DNA from: Treponema sp.
Lineage (GTDB): Bacteria > Spirochaetota > Spirochaetia > Treponematales > Treponemataceae
Assembly: GCA_024698325.1 (NCBI GenBank)
Contig: JAILRG010000076.1
Location: 62,001 to 126,000 of the forward strand
DNA: 64,000 nucleotides
Direction of reading: 5' to 3'
Part shown: positions 34,550 to 42,632 of the stretch, in pieces
Layout of the letters: every line of letters begins with the position of its first letter
How positions within the stretch are numbered: the first letter of the stretch is position 1
Notes under the pieces: generated by a model
Seen by the model: only the letters and a program-made list of their open reading frames with translations
Database searches by the model: none
Told to the model about the DNA's origin: nothing
Translations under genes and position numbers: made by a program

Positions 34550-35383
34550 ATGAAAATAATTTCGTGGAATGTAAATGGCATTCGTGCTGTAGAAAAAAAA
34601 GGTTTTGTAGACTGGCTGCTCTCGTTTGATGCGGATGTTGTCTGCATTCAGGAAACAAAGGCTCATCCGTCTCAGCTTTCTGCGGCGCTTCTGGCGCCAG
34701 GGGCAGCGGAAGAGTCTGTTGCGCTTCCTGATAAGACTGCTGAGGGGCTTGTGTCTGTGTGTGCTGAGGGTGCGCTATACCGGTCGTACTGGAGCTCAGC
34801 TAAAAAAGCAGGGTATAGCGGAACCTCAATCTATACAAAGATTGCGCCGGATAAAGTTGAAGTGCTTGGAGATGCTCTTTATGACGATGAAGGTCGTGTT
34901 ACCGCCGCTTTTTTTGGAAAGCTCTGTGTGCTCAGCGCATATTTTCCGAACAGCCAGGGGATAGGGCTCCGGCTTGATTACAAACTTGGCTTTTGCGAGG
35001 CTATGTTCCAGTATCTGAACAGACTTGTTTCTGAAGGCTATAACATTGTGCTTTGCGGCGACTACAATATTGCACATAAACCAATAGATCTTGCAAATCC
35101 CAAGTCAAACGAGGGAAATGCCGGTTATCTTCCTGAAGAGCGAGCCTGGATGGATATGTTTACGCAGAATGGATATGTTGATACGTTCCGGGCCTTTTGC
35201 GCCGAGCCGAAGCAGTATACCTGGTGGAGTTACCGTTTTCATGCGCGTGAAAAGAATATAGGCTGGCGTATAGATTATCAGTGTGTAAACGAATCGTTTG
35301 CGCCACATGTTAAGCAGAGCCGGATATTGAGTGAGGTTACAGGAAGTGATCATTGTCCGATTCTGGTAGAAGTTGAAGTCTGA
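34550..35383 (+). CDS. xth: exodeoxyribonuclease III
   Basis: 277 residues with the exonuclease III/AP endonuclease motifs in order: MKIISWNVNGIRAVEKKG, VVCIQETKAHPSQL, YSGTSIYTK, LCGDYNIAHKPIDLANPKSN, WWSYRFHAREKNIGWRIDY and the C-terminal GSDHCPILVEVEV. It cuts abasic sites and degrades DNA from 3' ends during base excision repair. AAAAGGAG lies eight bases upstream of the chosen ATG. An insert of about 35 residues around LLAPGAAEESVALPDKTAEG lengthens the loop after the first Glu motif. Confidence 0.95.
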   Translation: MKIISWNVNGIRAVEKKGFVDWLLSFDADVVCIQETKAHPSQLSAALLAPGAAEESVALPDKTAEGLVSVCAEGALYRSYWSSAKKAGYSGTSIYTKIAPDKVEVLGDALYDDEGRVTAAFFGKLCVLSAYFPNSQGIGLRLDYKLGFCEAMFQYLNRLVSEGYNIVLCGDYNIAHKPIDLANPKSNEGNAGYLPEERAWMDMFTQNGYVDTFRAFCAEPKQYTWWSYRFHAREKNIGWRIDYQCVNESFAPHVKQSRILSEVTGSDHCPILVEVEV

Positions 35384-35436
35384 TGATGGAGTACAGAAAA
35401 AAAACAAAAAAAATGTAAAAATCCATTGTCAGCTAC

Positions 35437-35465
35437 TTGACTTTATTCTTTGGACCGGATATAGT
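35437..35465 (+). promoter_or_regulatory. promoter of the tRNA-Glu gene
   Basis: TTGACT (35437-35442) and TATAGT (35460-35465) are separated by exactly 17 bases. Transcription would start about 25 bases before the mature tRNA end. Confidence 0.8.
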
Positions 35466-35496
35466 AACACCATCACAGCGCAAGACGTGATGAGAT

Positions 35497-35568
35497 GTCT
35501 CCTTCGTCTAGTGGTTAGGACATCGGGTTTTCATCCCGACAACAGGCGTTCAATTCGCCTAGGAGATG
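35497..35568 (+). tRNA. tRNA-Glu (anticodon TTC)
   Basis: The cloverleaf can be drawn by hand. The acceptor arms GTCTCCT (35497-35503) and AGGAGAT (35561-35567) pair with one G-U, with discriminator G at 35568. The anticodon stem TCGGG/CCCGA encloses the loop TTTTCAT with anticodon TTC (35530-35532). The T arm AGGCG/CGCCT carries the loop TTCAATT. The 3' CCA is not encoded and must be added after transcription. A strong terminator follows. Confidence 0.96.
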
Positions 35569-35571
35569 GAT

Positions 35572-35609
35572 AAGCCTTGTAAGAGCACTTCTTACAAGGC
35601 TTTTTTTTT
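35572..35609 (+). terminator. terminator of the tRNA-Glu gene
   Basis: AAGCCTTGTAAG pairs perfectly with CTTACAAGGCTT around the loop AGCACTT and is followed by nine T residues ending at 35609. Confidence 0.93.
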
Positions 35610-35644
35610 ATTTCTATCCCCAGTTATCCGGGAGTAGCAGAATC

Positions 35645-38092
35645 ATGGATATTCATAACCGCTTTACTTCTGATGTTATAGTTGAGATGCGCCGTCACAT
35701 TGAAGCTGCAGGTGGCAATGAAGTTTTTTTTTCCGGTACCATTAACGAGTCTGGCATTGTAACTGAGGTTTCTGTTGGTGCCAGAGGTAACGAGCATGAA
35801 GTTCCTGTCAATGCATTCGTAGCCCGTGCCGGTTCTGTTCTGATTCATAATCATCCTTCTGGAAACCTGAGGCCTTCTGATGCGGACCTTTCTGTCGCAT
35901 CCCGTGTTTCGGAGAATGCTCAGGGCTTCTATATAATTAACAATGCAGTGGATGCTGTGTATGTGGTTATGGAACCCATAAAGCCCTCTGTGACGGTGCC
36001 GTTGTCTTCCGAAGAGGCTTCCGGATACCTTTCGTCAACAGGTCCGCTTGCAAAAATGTCCCCTGACTACGAGGAACGACCTGTGCAGCAGCAGCTGGTA
36101 AAAGCTGTCGCTGAATGTTTTAACAAAAATGGCGTCGGTGTGTTTGAGGCTGGAACTGGAGTCGGAAAATCATTTGCATATTTGATTCCGTCTATGCTCT
36201 GGGTATCTAAAAACAAAGAGCGGGTTGTTGTTTCTACCGGGACGATAAACCTTCAGCAGCAGCTTTTGGAAAAAGATATTCCTGCCGCCGAAAAAATTAT
36301 TGGGAAGAAAATAAAGGCCGTTTTGGTAAAAGGCCGGCAGAACTATGTCTGCCTGCGCAGGCTTGATGAAGCAGGCCGGGAGCGGGATTTATTTAGCGAG
36401 GAGACAGAGGTTTTTGACAGGATTGCGGCCTGGGTGCAGGAAACGAAAACAGGCGACCGAAGTGACCTTTCGTTTTTACCGCCGGATGCTTTATGGACGA
36501 GGGTGAACTCTGAGGCTGATGCATGTCTGGGGATGCGCTGTCCGTTCCGTGAGAAGTGCTTTGTCATGCGGGTACGGAAAGAGGCTGCAGATGCACAGCT
36601 TCTGGTCGTGAATCATCACCTTTTGTTTGCGGATATCGAATCCCGCCTTGGGGGAGCCGGTTATGATGATGCGGCTGTCCTGCCGCCGTACCGCCGCATT
36701 ATTTTTGATGAAGCGCATGGAATAGAAAATGCCGCGACAAGTTTTTTTAGCGAAAGCCTGAATCGCTTTAAGATTGGAAAACAGCTGAACCTGCTTTACC
36801 GACAGCGCCGGGGATCCGCTTCCGGCTTTTTATATACGGTAGCTGCGCTTGCGCAGGAGGATTATAGCGCTGAAATAGAAGCTGCTGTAGCCGAAGTCAA
36901 AGGCGCATTACTTTCACTAGAAGAGCGCGGCTTTGAGATGGTGCAGAATGAAGGATCCCTTCGCCTGCATGAAGCTACTGCAATGCGCTTTGGTGAAGTC
37001 TTGCATAGCCTTTCATACCTTCAGCAGCAGGTTGCAAAGGTAACCGGTTTAATGCGGGATATGATGGAGACTATAGCGGATGAGGATCGGGATGTTCCTG
37101 TATTGTACGAGACAAAATCTGTGCTTCGCCGTCTGGATGATGCTGTCGCCCTCTGCAAGCAGTTTCTTGACTGGAATGAGCATCCCGACAGCGTTTTCTG
37201 GGTTGAAAAAAGGCGTCTAAGTCCTTCCGCAGCGAAAAATCTTGATTCTCCCTATTATTTCCAGCTGTATCAGACGCCGCTGGATATAGCCCCGCTTATG
37301 AATGAAGGTGTTTTTGAGCCGATGAAAAGCGCTGTGTGTACGTCCGCCACGCTTGGAATTGGTGGCACGTTTAATTTCTGGCAGCGCAGGACGGGAGTGG
37401 GGTTTGTAGAGCGGGAGAGAATCCTTGAGGGAGTGTTTCCGTCACCGTTTCCTTACAAAACGAACCTGCTGCTTGCAGTCCCTAGGGATGCGCCGTTTCC
37501 GGACAGCAGGGAGTATCAGCCGTATGTTGAGCAGGCTGTCGTTAGGCTGATAGAAACTGCCGGTGGAAGGACGCTGGTGTTGTTTACCTCGTATGACTCA
37601 CTCCGGCGCGCTTGTGATGCAGCCCGCAATGCACTGCGCTCAAGTGGCATAACGGTGCTGAAGCAGGGGGAAGATGACCGGTTCCGGCTGCTGTCAGCGT
37701 TTAAGAATGACCGCGCAAGCGTCTTGTTTGCTACAGACTCGTTCTGGGAGGGCGTTGACGTGCCGGGGGATTCCCTGTCGCAGGTTGTTATTGTAAAGCT
37801 CCCGTTCGGGGTGCCGTCTGATCCTGTTTTTGCTGCCAGAAGTGAACTGGTGCAGGCACGTGGCGGAAATCCTTTTATGGAGCTTTCGGTTCCGGAAGCG
37901 GTCATTCAGTTCCGGCAGGGCTTCGGGCGTCTTATCCGTCGCGGTGATGACCGGGGGGCTGTCGTCGTTCTTGACAGGCGCATCATGGAAAAGCCGTACG
38001 GGCGGATATTCCTTGCAAGCATACCCGAGTGCCGCCGCATGTACGATACGCTTCCTGTCATCTGCGATTCTGTTGAAAAGATGTTGAATTGA
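35645..38092 (+). CDS. DinG/XPD-type helicase with N-terminal JAB (MPN+) domain
   Basis: 815 residues. Residues 1 to about 125 form a JAB/RadC-like domain with the metalloprotease-type motif: Glu in NEVFFSG and the HNHPSGNLRPSDADL box. From about 145 there is a superfamily 2 helicase: Walker A FEAGTGVGKSFAYL, four cysteines for a likely iron-sulfur cluster (YVCLRR, then ACLGMRCPFREKC), VVNHHLLFAD, the DEAH box and C-terminal VLFATDSFWEGVDVPG and FRQGFGRLIRR. DinG-like enzymes unwind forks, R-loops and quadruplexes. JAB domains are often peptidases or nucleic-acid-repair associated; their combination here is notable. No clear Shine-Dalgarno sequence is present. Confidence 0.88.
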   Translation: MDIHNRFTSDVIVEMRRHIEAAGGNEVFFSGTINESGIVTEVSVGARGNEHEVPVNAFVARAGSVLIHNHPSGNLRPSDADLSVASRVSENAQGFYIINNAVDAVYVVMEPIKPSVTVPLSSEEASGYLSSTGPLAKMSPDYEERPVQQQLVKAVAECFNKNGVGVFEAGTGVGKSFAYLIPSMLWVSKNKERVVVSTGTINLQQQLLEKDIPAAEKIIGKKIKAVLVKGRQNYVCLRRLDEAGRERDLFSEETEVFDRIAAWVQETKTGDRSDLSFLPPDALWTRVNSEADACLGMRCPFREKCFVMRVRKEAADAQLLVVNHHLLFADIESRLGGAGYDDAAVLPPYRRIIFDEAHGIENAATSFFSESLNRFKIGKQLNLLYRQRRGSASGFLYTVAALAQEDYSAEIEAAVAEVKGALLSLEERGFEMVQNEGSLRLHEATAMRFGEVLHSLSYLQQQVAKVTGLMRDMMETIADEDRDVPVLYETKSVLRRLDDAVALCKQFLDWNEHPDSVFWVEKRRLSPSAAKNLDSPYYFQLYQTPLDIAPLMNEGVFEPMKSAVCTSATLGIGGTFNFWQRRTGVGFVERERILEGVFPSPFPYKTNLLLAVPRDAPFPDSREYQPYVEQAVVRLIETAGGRTLVLFTSYDSLRRACDAARNALRSSGITVLKQGEDDRFRLLSAFKNDRASVLFATDSFWEGVDVPGDSLSQVVIVKLPFGVPSDPVFAARSELVQARGGNPFMELSVPEAVIQFRQGFGRLIRRGDDRGAVVVLDRRIMEKPYGRIFLASIPECRRMYDTLPVICDSVEKMLN

Positions 38093-38117
38093 CAGTGATT
38101 CTTATTGCCGCTACAAT
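38089..38117 (+). promoter_or_regulatory. plsC promoter (leaderless type)
   Basis: A perfect TTGACA (38089-38094, overlapping the end of the helicase gene), a 17-base spacer and TACAAT (38112-38117) are followed by six bases and the ATG at 38124. The predicted transcription start coincides with the start codon. Confidence 0.8.
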
Positions 38118-38123
38118 TTTGGC

Positions 38124-38879
38124 ATGGTGAGTTTTTTTTCGAATATCATAACGTTTTCAACGCTTCTTTTTGTCGTAACCCTGCCGGCGGTGGCAAATAT
38201 ACTTGTGTACCCAGTTTCTAAAAAAGCATGTCTGGCAGTGTCCCGGTACATCACTAAGGTGTGCGCGCCCCGTGTTTTTGCTATTCTTGAAGCTTTCAAG
38301 CATTTTTCGTTTATTGGTTTTCCTGATAACAAAGATGCGCTTCCACCTCAGTTTATCATCATGTCGAATCACCAGAGCCTGATGGATATTCCGCTGTATA
38401 TGAATTTTCTGCGGGATAAAAACCTCCGCTTTGTGGCAAAGGATGAGCTTGCCCGCCATGTTCCGCTTGTGTCGGAGATGCTCCGTGCGGAGCAGCACTG
38501 CATGATTCCGCGCCGTGGCAGTCCCTCTGTTGCGATGCGCACGATTGACGTGTTCGGAAAGCGCGTCGTTGAGCGCAGACAAATTCCTGTTATTTTCCCT
38601 GAGGGAACCCGTAGTAAAGACGGTTCGCTGGGAACTTTTTATGCGGCAGGTTTCCGCCGCCTCTCTGATGCAACGAATCTGCCTGTCGTTGTGTGTGCGC
38701 TTGATGGCGGGTACAGAATCAATAACATAAAGACGTTCTTTAAGAATCTGCATCACGGAGATTACAAAGTAAAAATTGTGGGAATTTTTCCGGCTCCCTC
38801 TGGAAAGGAAGAGCAGGCTGCGCTGCTTGCAAAAGGAAAGGAGCTGATTCAGGCTCAGCTTGATGAATGGCGCCGATAG
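38124..38879 (+). CDS. plsC: 1-acyl-sn-glycerol-3-phosphate acyltransferase
   Basis: 251 residues. An N-terminal membrane helix precedes the acyltransferase motifs: the catalytic H(X4)D box in MSNHQSLMDIP, motif II around MIPRRGSPSVAM and the PEGTRSKDGSLGTFYAAGF motif III. It acylates lysophosphatidic acid to phosphatidic acid at the inner membrane. There is no Shine-Dalgarno sequence; the gene is preceded by the strongest promoter of this type in the window and is probably translated from a leaderless mRNA. Monocistronic, ending at a bidirectional terminator. Confidence 0.92.
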   Translation: MVSFFSNIITFSTLLFVVTLPAVANILVYPVSKKACLAVSRYITKVCAPRVFAILEAFKHFSFIGFPDNKDALPPQFIIMSNHQSLMDIPLYMNFLRDKNLRFVAKDELARHVPLVSEMLRAEQHCMIPRRGSPSVAMRTIDVFGKRVVERRQIPVIFPEGTRSKDGSLGTFYAAGFRRLSDATNLPVVVCALDGGYRINNIKTFFKNLHHGDYKVKIVGIFPAPSGKEEQAALLAKGKELIQAQLDEWRR

Positions 38880-38936
38880 GCTTTTGCCCGAAAGGGCAGG
38901 GCCTTTGTTCTGGCGTTTATGCCTTTAGAAAAAAAT

Positions 38937-38980
38937 AAAGCCTTGGCGTATCGTGCACAGAAACTGCCAAGGCTTTTTTT
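38937..38980. terminator. bidirectional terminator between plsC and the zinc-ribbon gene
   Basis: AAAGCCTTGGC (38937-38947) pairs with GCCAAGGCTTT (38966-38976). A T run follows on the plus strand (38974-38980), and the A-rich 5' flank gives a T-rich tract on the minus strand. It serves plsC and the convergent small gene. Confidence 0.85.
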
Positions 38981-39006
38981 ATTGTATATCTATTTAAAAA
39001 CAGATA

Positions 39007-39180
39007 TTATTTGAAATCTTTAGGACGACGCTCTGTGCGCTTGCACTTTGAGCATTCTGCAAGATTTCTCAGTCTGCCGCTTTCGAACATCGTCTTCATA
39101 ACGATTTCGCCGCCGCAATCGGGGCACATAAATTTCTGTGTAGCAACAGTGGTACGAGAGTTTTTACTGGCTCCTGCCAT
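39007..39180 (-). CDS. small zinc-ribbon protein, 57 residues
   Basis: The minus-strand frame starts at ATG 39180 with GGAGG six bases upstream and encodes 57 residues. It contains two cysteine pairs, FMCPDCGGE and ECSKCKRTERR, spaced as in a zinc ribbon, with a basic C-terminus ending RRPKDFK. I do not recognise a named family; ribosome-associated or nucleic-acid-binding roles are common for such proteins. It is convergent with plsC and shares the bidirectional terminator at 38937-38980. Good ribosome binding site and cysteine pattern make it a credible gene. Confidence 0.8.
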   Translation of the reverse strand: MAGASKNSRTTVATQKFMCPDCGGEIVMKTMFESGRLRNLAECSKCKRTERRPKDFK

Positions 39181-39237
39181 GACTAGCCTCCAAATGAATA
39201 ATCGATTATTTCGGAATAATAGCGAAATCGCAGGGGT

Positions 39238-39267
39238 CTGTCAATAACAGCAGCTTTATGTTACACT
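39238..39267 (+). promoter_or_regulatory. promoter of the cobalamin operon (leaderless type)
   Basis: CTGTCA (39238-39243), an 18-base spacer and TACACT (39262-39267) are followed by six bases and the ATG at 39274. No cobalamin riboswitch fits between promoter and start, because the untranslated leader would be close to zero. Confidence 0.5.
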
Positions 39268-39273
39268 CAAGTC

Positions 39274-42090
39274 ATGAATAAACATGGTGGCGCGGCACGC
39301 ATTTCTAACTCGATAGACTTTTCTGCAAATATAAATCCGCTTGGGCTTCATCCGGCGGCACAGCAGGCGCTTGCTTCGCTTGTCCTTGATTCCGAGAATT
39401 TTTCCAGATATCCGGATGCTGAGGCTTCTTCACTGAAAGCGCTTTTGGCTCGCTTCTGGAATTGCGACAGCGCGTCTGTTGTGTGCGGAGCCGGCGCCGC
39501 TGACATCTTATATACGCTTGTCTCTCTTTCTGGCGGCGCGAAAGCTGTAATTGTCGAGCCTGCTTTTACTGAGTATGAGGCTGCCGCGAAAGCTGCCGGC
39601 TGCCAGATTGCGCATTTCCTTCTGAAAGAATCAGCTGATTTTGCGTTTACGGAAGATGATTTGCGTCGCTTGCCGGAGGTGCTTCGGGGAGCGGGGCTTT
39701 TGTTTCTCGCGCATCCTGCAAATCCTACCGGAGTGACGCTTTCTTTTGAAATGCTTTCTGCTGTTGCTTCTCTCTGCGAGCAGACGGGAACGCTTTTTGT
39801 GCTTGATGCCTGTTTCTGTCAGTTCTCGCCGGATGCAGAAACTGTAGTTCGCAGGCTACTTGGCAGCTCTGCACGGTTCCCGCATCTTGTTGTTGTAAAC
39901 GCATTCACCAAATATTATGGAATGGCCGGGCTTCGCCTTGGCTATGCAATTTTTTCTGACAGTGCGCTTGCTTCTCGCTTCTGCGAGAGGCAGCGGCCGT
40001 GGGCTGTCAGTTCAGAAAGTGTACGGTGCGGGGAAGCGGTGCTTGAGGCGGAGCTTTCAGCGCAGGCGGCGCCAGCCGAATGTGATCAGCCGCAAGAGTG
40101 TGCTTTGCCGCCAACCGAATGTGACCTGTCGCAAGCGCGTGCGGCAGAGCAGGAAGGCTGCGGGGCGGGGGAAGCTCTTGCGGAGCCGGGAACTCGTTCG
40201 GCGCCGGAAGCTTGTCCGGCTCGGTGGACGGAATCAAAAAAAACAGCTCGGAGTGACTGGGCGGAAAAAACGCTAGCGTGTATTACAGGTGAGCGGAATC
40301 GTATGTATTCTGCCTTACAAAGGCTGTCTCTCCGCTGTATTAAAGGAAATGCAAATTTTATTCTTTTCCAGTGTGCAGCAGATCTTTCGTCATTTACGGC
40401 ACCGGATTCTTTGGTAGTAATCCGGCAGTGCGCCGATTTTTACGGACTTGACGCTTCCTGGTATCGCATTGCGGTAAAAACACCGCAGGAAAACACTGTG
40501 CTTCTGAACGCACTTTCTAAAGCGCTTTCTTTCGACGTAACGTTTCCGGAGTCGAAAACTGGCCCCCTGGACGCGCCCGGAAAGAAAAAGGCGCGGGTTA
40601 TCATGGTGCAGGGAACGATGAGTAATGCGGGTAAGTCCCTTCTGGTTGCAGCTCTTTGCCGGATTTTTGCGCAGGACGGTTACCGGGCAGCTCCTTTTAA
40701 GAGTCAGAACATGGCGCTTAACAGCGGCGTGACGGAAGACGGGCTTGAGATGGGGCGTGCGCAGATAATGCAGGCGGAGGCAGCCGGCATTCTGCCAGAT
40801 GTTTCCATGAATCCGATTCTGCTAAAGCCCTGCAGTGACAAAGGCAGCCAGGTGATTGTTAACGGAGAAGTCCGTGGCGTAATGTCTGCAAGAGACTATT
40901 TTGCTTTCCGCAAGAAGCTTATACCTGAGATTCTTGCCGCTTATCGCCGGCTGCAGGATGAATATGATGTCATCGTTATAGAAGGCGCAGGAAGTCCTGC
41001 GGAAATCAACCTGAAAAAAGATGACATCGTGAATATGGGGCTTGCGGAGCTGGTGGATGCTCCCGTTCTGCTTGCAGGAGATATTGATAGGGGCGGCGTG
41101 TTTGCCTCGCTGTATGGAACGGCCGCGCTCCTTCCTCAGTCGGAGCGGAAGCGGATAAAAGGATTCATCATCAATAAATTCCGCGGTGAAGTTTCGCTGT
41201 TGCAGGATGGACTTGAGCAGATTCATGCTCTGACCGGAATTCCGGTGCTTGGTGTCGTGCCTTATATTCCGAATCTTCGGATTGATGATGAGGACAGCCT
41301 TAGCGAGCGGCTTGAGAATGTGGAAAAGCAGGAGACCTGCCTGCATATTGTCGCCTTGCGGTTTCCGTATGTTTCGAATTTTACCGACCTTGCGGCATTT
41401 GACCGACTCCCCTTTGTGCAGGTGTCTTATTGCGAAAGCATGGAAGAATACGGTGAGTGCGTGTCGGTTTCGGGAGAGCCGGATATGCTGGTGCTGCCTG
41501 GAACAAAGAATACCGTTCAGACGCTTGATTGGCTCCGCCAGACGGGCTTTGACAGGCTGGTTATACGGAAGGCGCGTTCAGCGCTTCCTGTCGTGGGATT
41601 GTGCGGCGGTTTCCAGCTTTTAGGTCGATGCCTGCATGATCCGGAGGGAAACGAAGGCGGTTTTCCGAGGAATGAGATTGCAGGACTTGGGCTGCTGCCG
41701 GTAGAAACGGTGTTCAGCGTCTCAAAAACGCGCCGGCAGGTTCATACAAGCTTCCAGAAAACTGACGGTGTCTACGGCTGCCTTTCTGGCTGTGCTGTCA
41801 GCGGATACGAGATTCATCACGGAGTTACGACGGGACTGGAGGAGCAGGCTGTCGGCTGTATCAATGGCTCTGTTTTGGGAACGTATGTGCACGGCTTTTT
41901 TGACGAGGAAGAAATCTGCCGCGCCTTCGTGCAGCTTTTGTGCGCCCGCAAGGGCATTGCCGTCCCTGCATTCAGTGAGTACGCCGCGTCCCGGAACCAG
42001 GAATATGACAGGCTTGCCGCAGTAGTCAGAGAATCGCTGGATATGGAAGCGCTTTACAAAATACTTTCCTGTGATACAATGCCCGTATGA
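39274..42090 (+). CDS. CobD (threonine-phosphate decarboxylase-like)-CobQ (cobyric acid synthase) fusion
   Basis: 938 residues. The first roughly 430 form a PLP-dependent aminotransferase-fold enzyme of the L-threonine-O-3-phosphate decarboxylase type (SIDFSANINPLGLHP, FLAHPANPTGVTLS, PLP-binding Lys in NAFTKYYGMAGLRLGYA). It would supply aminopropanol phosphate for the nucleotide loop. From about 440 to the end lies cobyric acid synthase: VIMVQGTMSNAGKSLLVAALCR, QNMALNSGVTEDGLEMGRAQ, VIEGAGSPAEINL and a glutaminase-like end with VGLCGGFQLLGR and YEIHHGVT. A roughly 60-residue Ala/Glu/Cys-rich insert (about 265-325), built partly from a 39-base tandem repeat, sits inside the first domain. No ribosome binding site. 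Confidence 0.93.
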   Translation: MNKHGGAARISNSIDFSANINPLGLHPAAQQALASLVLDSENFSRYPDAEASSLKALLARFWNCDSASVVCGAGAADILYTLVSLSGGAKAVIVEPAFTEYEAAAKAAGCQIAHFLLKESADFAFTEDDLRRLPEVLRGAGLLFLAHPANPTGVTLSFEMLSAVASLCEQTGTLFVLDACFCQFSPDAETVVRRLLGSSARFPHLVVVNAFTKYYGMAGLRLGYAIFSDSALASRFCERQRPWAVSSESVRCGEAVLEAELSAQAAPAECDQPQECALPPTECDLSQARAAEQEGCGAGEALAEPGTRSAPEACPARWTESKKTARSDWAEKTLACITGERNRMYSALQRLSLRCIKGNANFILFQCAADLSSFTAPDSLVVIRQCADFYGLDASWYRIAVKTPQENTVLLNALSKALSFDVTFPESKTGPLDAPGKKKARVIMVQGTMSNAGKSLLVAALCRIFAQDGYRAAPFKSQNMALNSGVTEDGLEMGRAQIMQAEAAGILPDVSMNPILLKPCSDKGSQVIVNGEVRGVMSARDYFAFRKKLIPEILAAYRRLQDEYDVIVIEGAGSPAEINLKKDDIVNMGLAELVDAPVLLAGDIDRGGVFASLYGTAALLPQSERKRIKGFIINKFRGEVSLLQDGLEQIHALTGIPVLGVVPYIPNLRIDDEDSLSERLENVEKQETCLHIVALRFPYVSNFTDLAAFDRLPFVQVSYCESMEEYGECVSVSGEPDMLVLPGTKNTVQTLDWLRQTGFDRLVIRKARSALPVVGLCGGFQLLGRCLHDPEGNEGGFPRNEIAGLGLLPVETVFSVSKTRRQVHTSFQKTDGVYGCLSGCAVSGYEIHHGVTTGLEEQAVGCINGSVLGTYVHGFFDEEEICRAFVQLLCARKGIAVPAFSEYAASRNQEYDRLAAVVRESLDMEALYKILSCDTMPV
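40076..40141 (+). repeat. 39-base tandem repeat inside the CobD part
   Basis: The segment beginning CCGAATGTGA at 40076 recurs at 40115 with about 80 percent identity over 27 bases. It encodes the paired elements PAECDQPQE and PTECDLSQA in the low-complexity insert. Confidence 0.7.
42053..42080 (+). promoter_or_regulatory. internal promoter before the CobA-type gene (leaderless type)
   Basis: TTTACA (42053-42058), a 16-base spacer and TACAAT (42075-42080) lie inside the end of the upstream gene, six bases before the ATG at 42087. Confidence 0.5.
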
Positions 42091-42632
42091 TTCACTTGTA
42101 TTGCGGAGAAGGCAAGGGAAAGACGACTGCAGCTATGGGGCTTGCGCTCCGTGCCCTGGGAAACGGCTGGCATGTCGTTATCGTGCAGTTTTTGAAGAGC
42201 CGCCTGTCAGGGGAGATTGCTTCTCTGGAGCGGCTGGGCGCCGTTGTTCTTCGCGGTAAGGGTGGCCAGCACTTTGTCAAGGATATGGATGAGCAGGAAA
42301 GGCAGGAGACAAAGAGCTTGTGCTGCAAAAACCTGGAGAAGGCGCTTTCGCTCTGCGCCTCGTATGCTGCTGAAACCTCCGCTGAACCTGACAGTGCATC
42401 CGGTATTTTGCTTGTGCTTGATGAAATCTGTGCGGCATATGAAAAACAGATGATTGACCGTGCAGCTGTTGATGCGCTGCTTTTAGCGCCGCTTCCGGGC
42501 GTTGAGCTTGTCCTTACAGGCAGAAATCCCGCGCCGGTATTCCTTTCTGAAGCTGACTATATCACCGAAATGAAAAAAATCCGTCATCCTTTTGACAGCG
42601 GCATCCATGCCCGCCGGGGAGTTGAGTTTTGA
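42087..42632 (+). CDS. cobA: cob(I)yrinic acid a,c-diamide adenosyltransferase (CobA/BtuR type)
   Basis: 181 residues. The P-loop GEGKGKTTAAMGLALRALGNG at the N-terminus is followed by VVIVQFLKS, the Walker-B-like LLVLDEIC and LVLTGRNPAPVFLSEADYITEM, as in BtuR/CobO enzymes. It transfers the adenosyl group of ATP to cob(I)alamin-type corrinoids. The start overlaps the stop of the CobD-CobQ gene (ATGA), and the following cbiC overlaps its end, so it belongs to the cobalamin operon, though an internal promoter also precedes it. Confidence 0.93.
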   Translation: MIHLYCGEGKGKTTAAMGLALRALGNGWHVVIVQFLKSRLSGEIASLERLGAVVLRGKGGQHFVKDMDEQERQETKSLCCKNLEKALSLCASYAAETSAEPDSASGILLVLDEICAAYEKQMIDRAAVDALLLAPLPGVELVLTGRNPAPVFLSEADYITEMKKIRHPFDSGIHARRGVEF

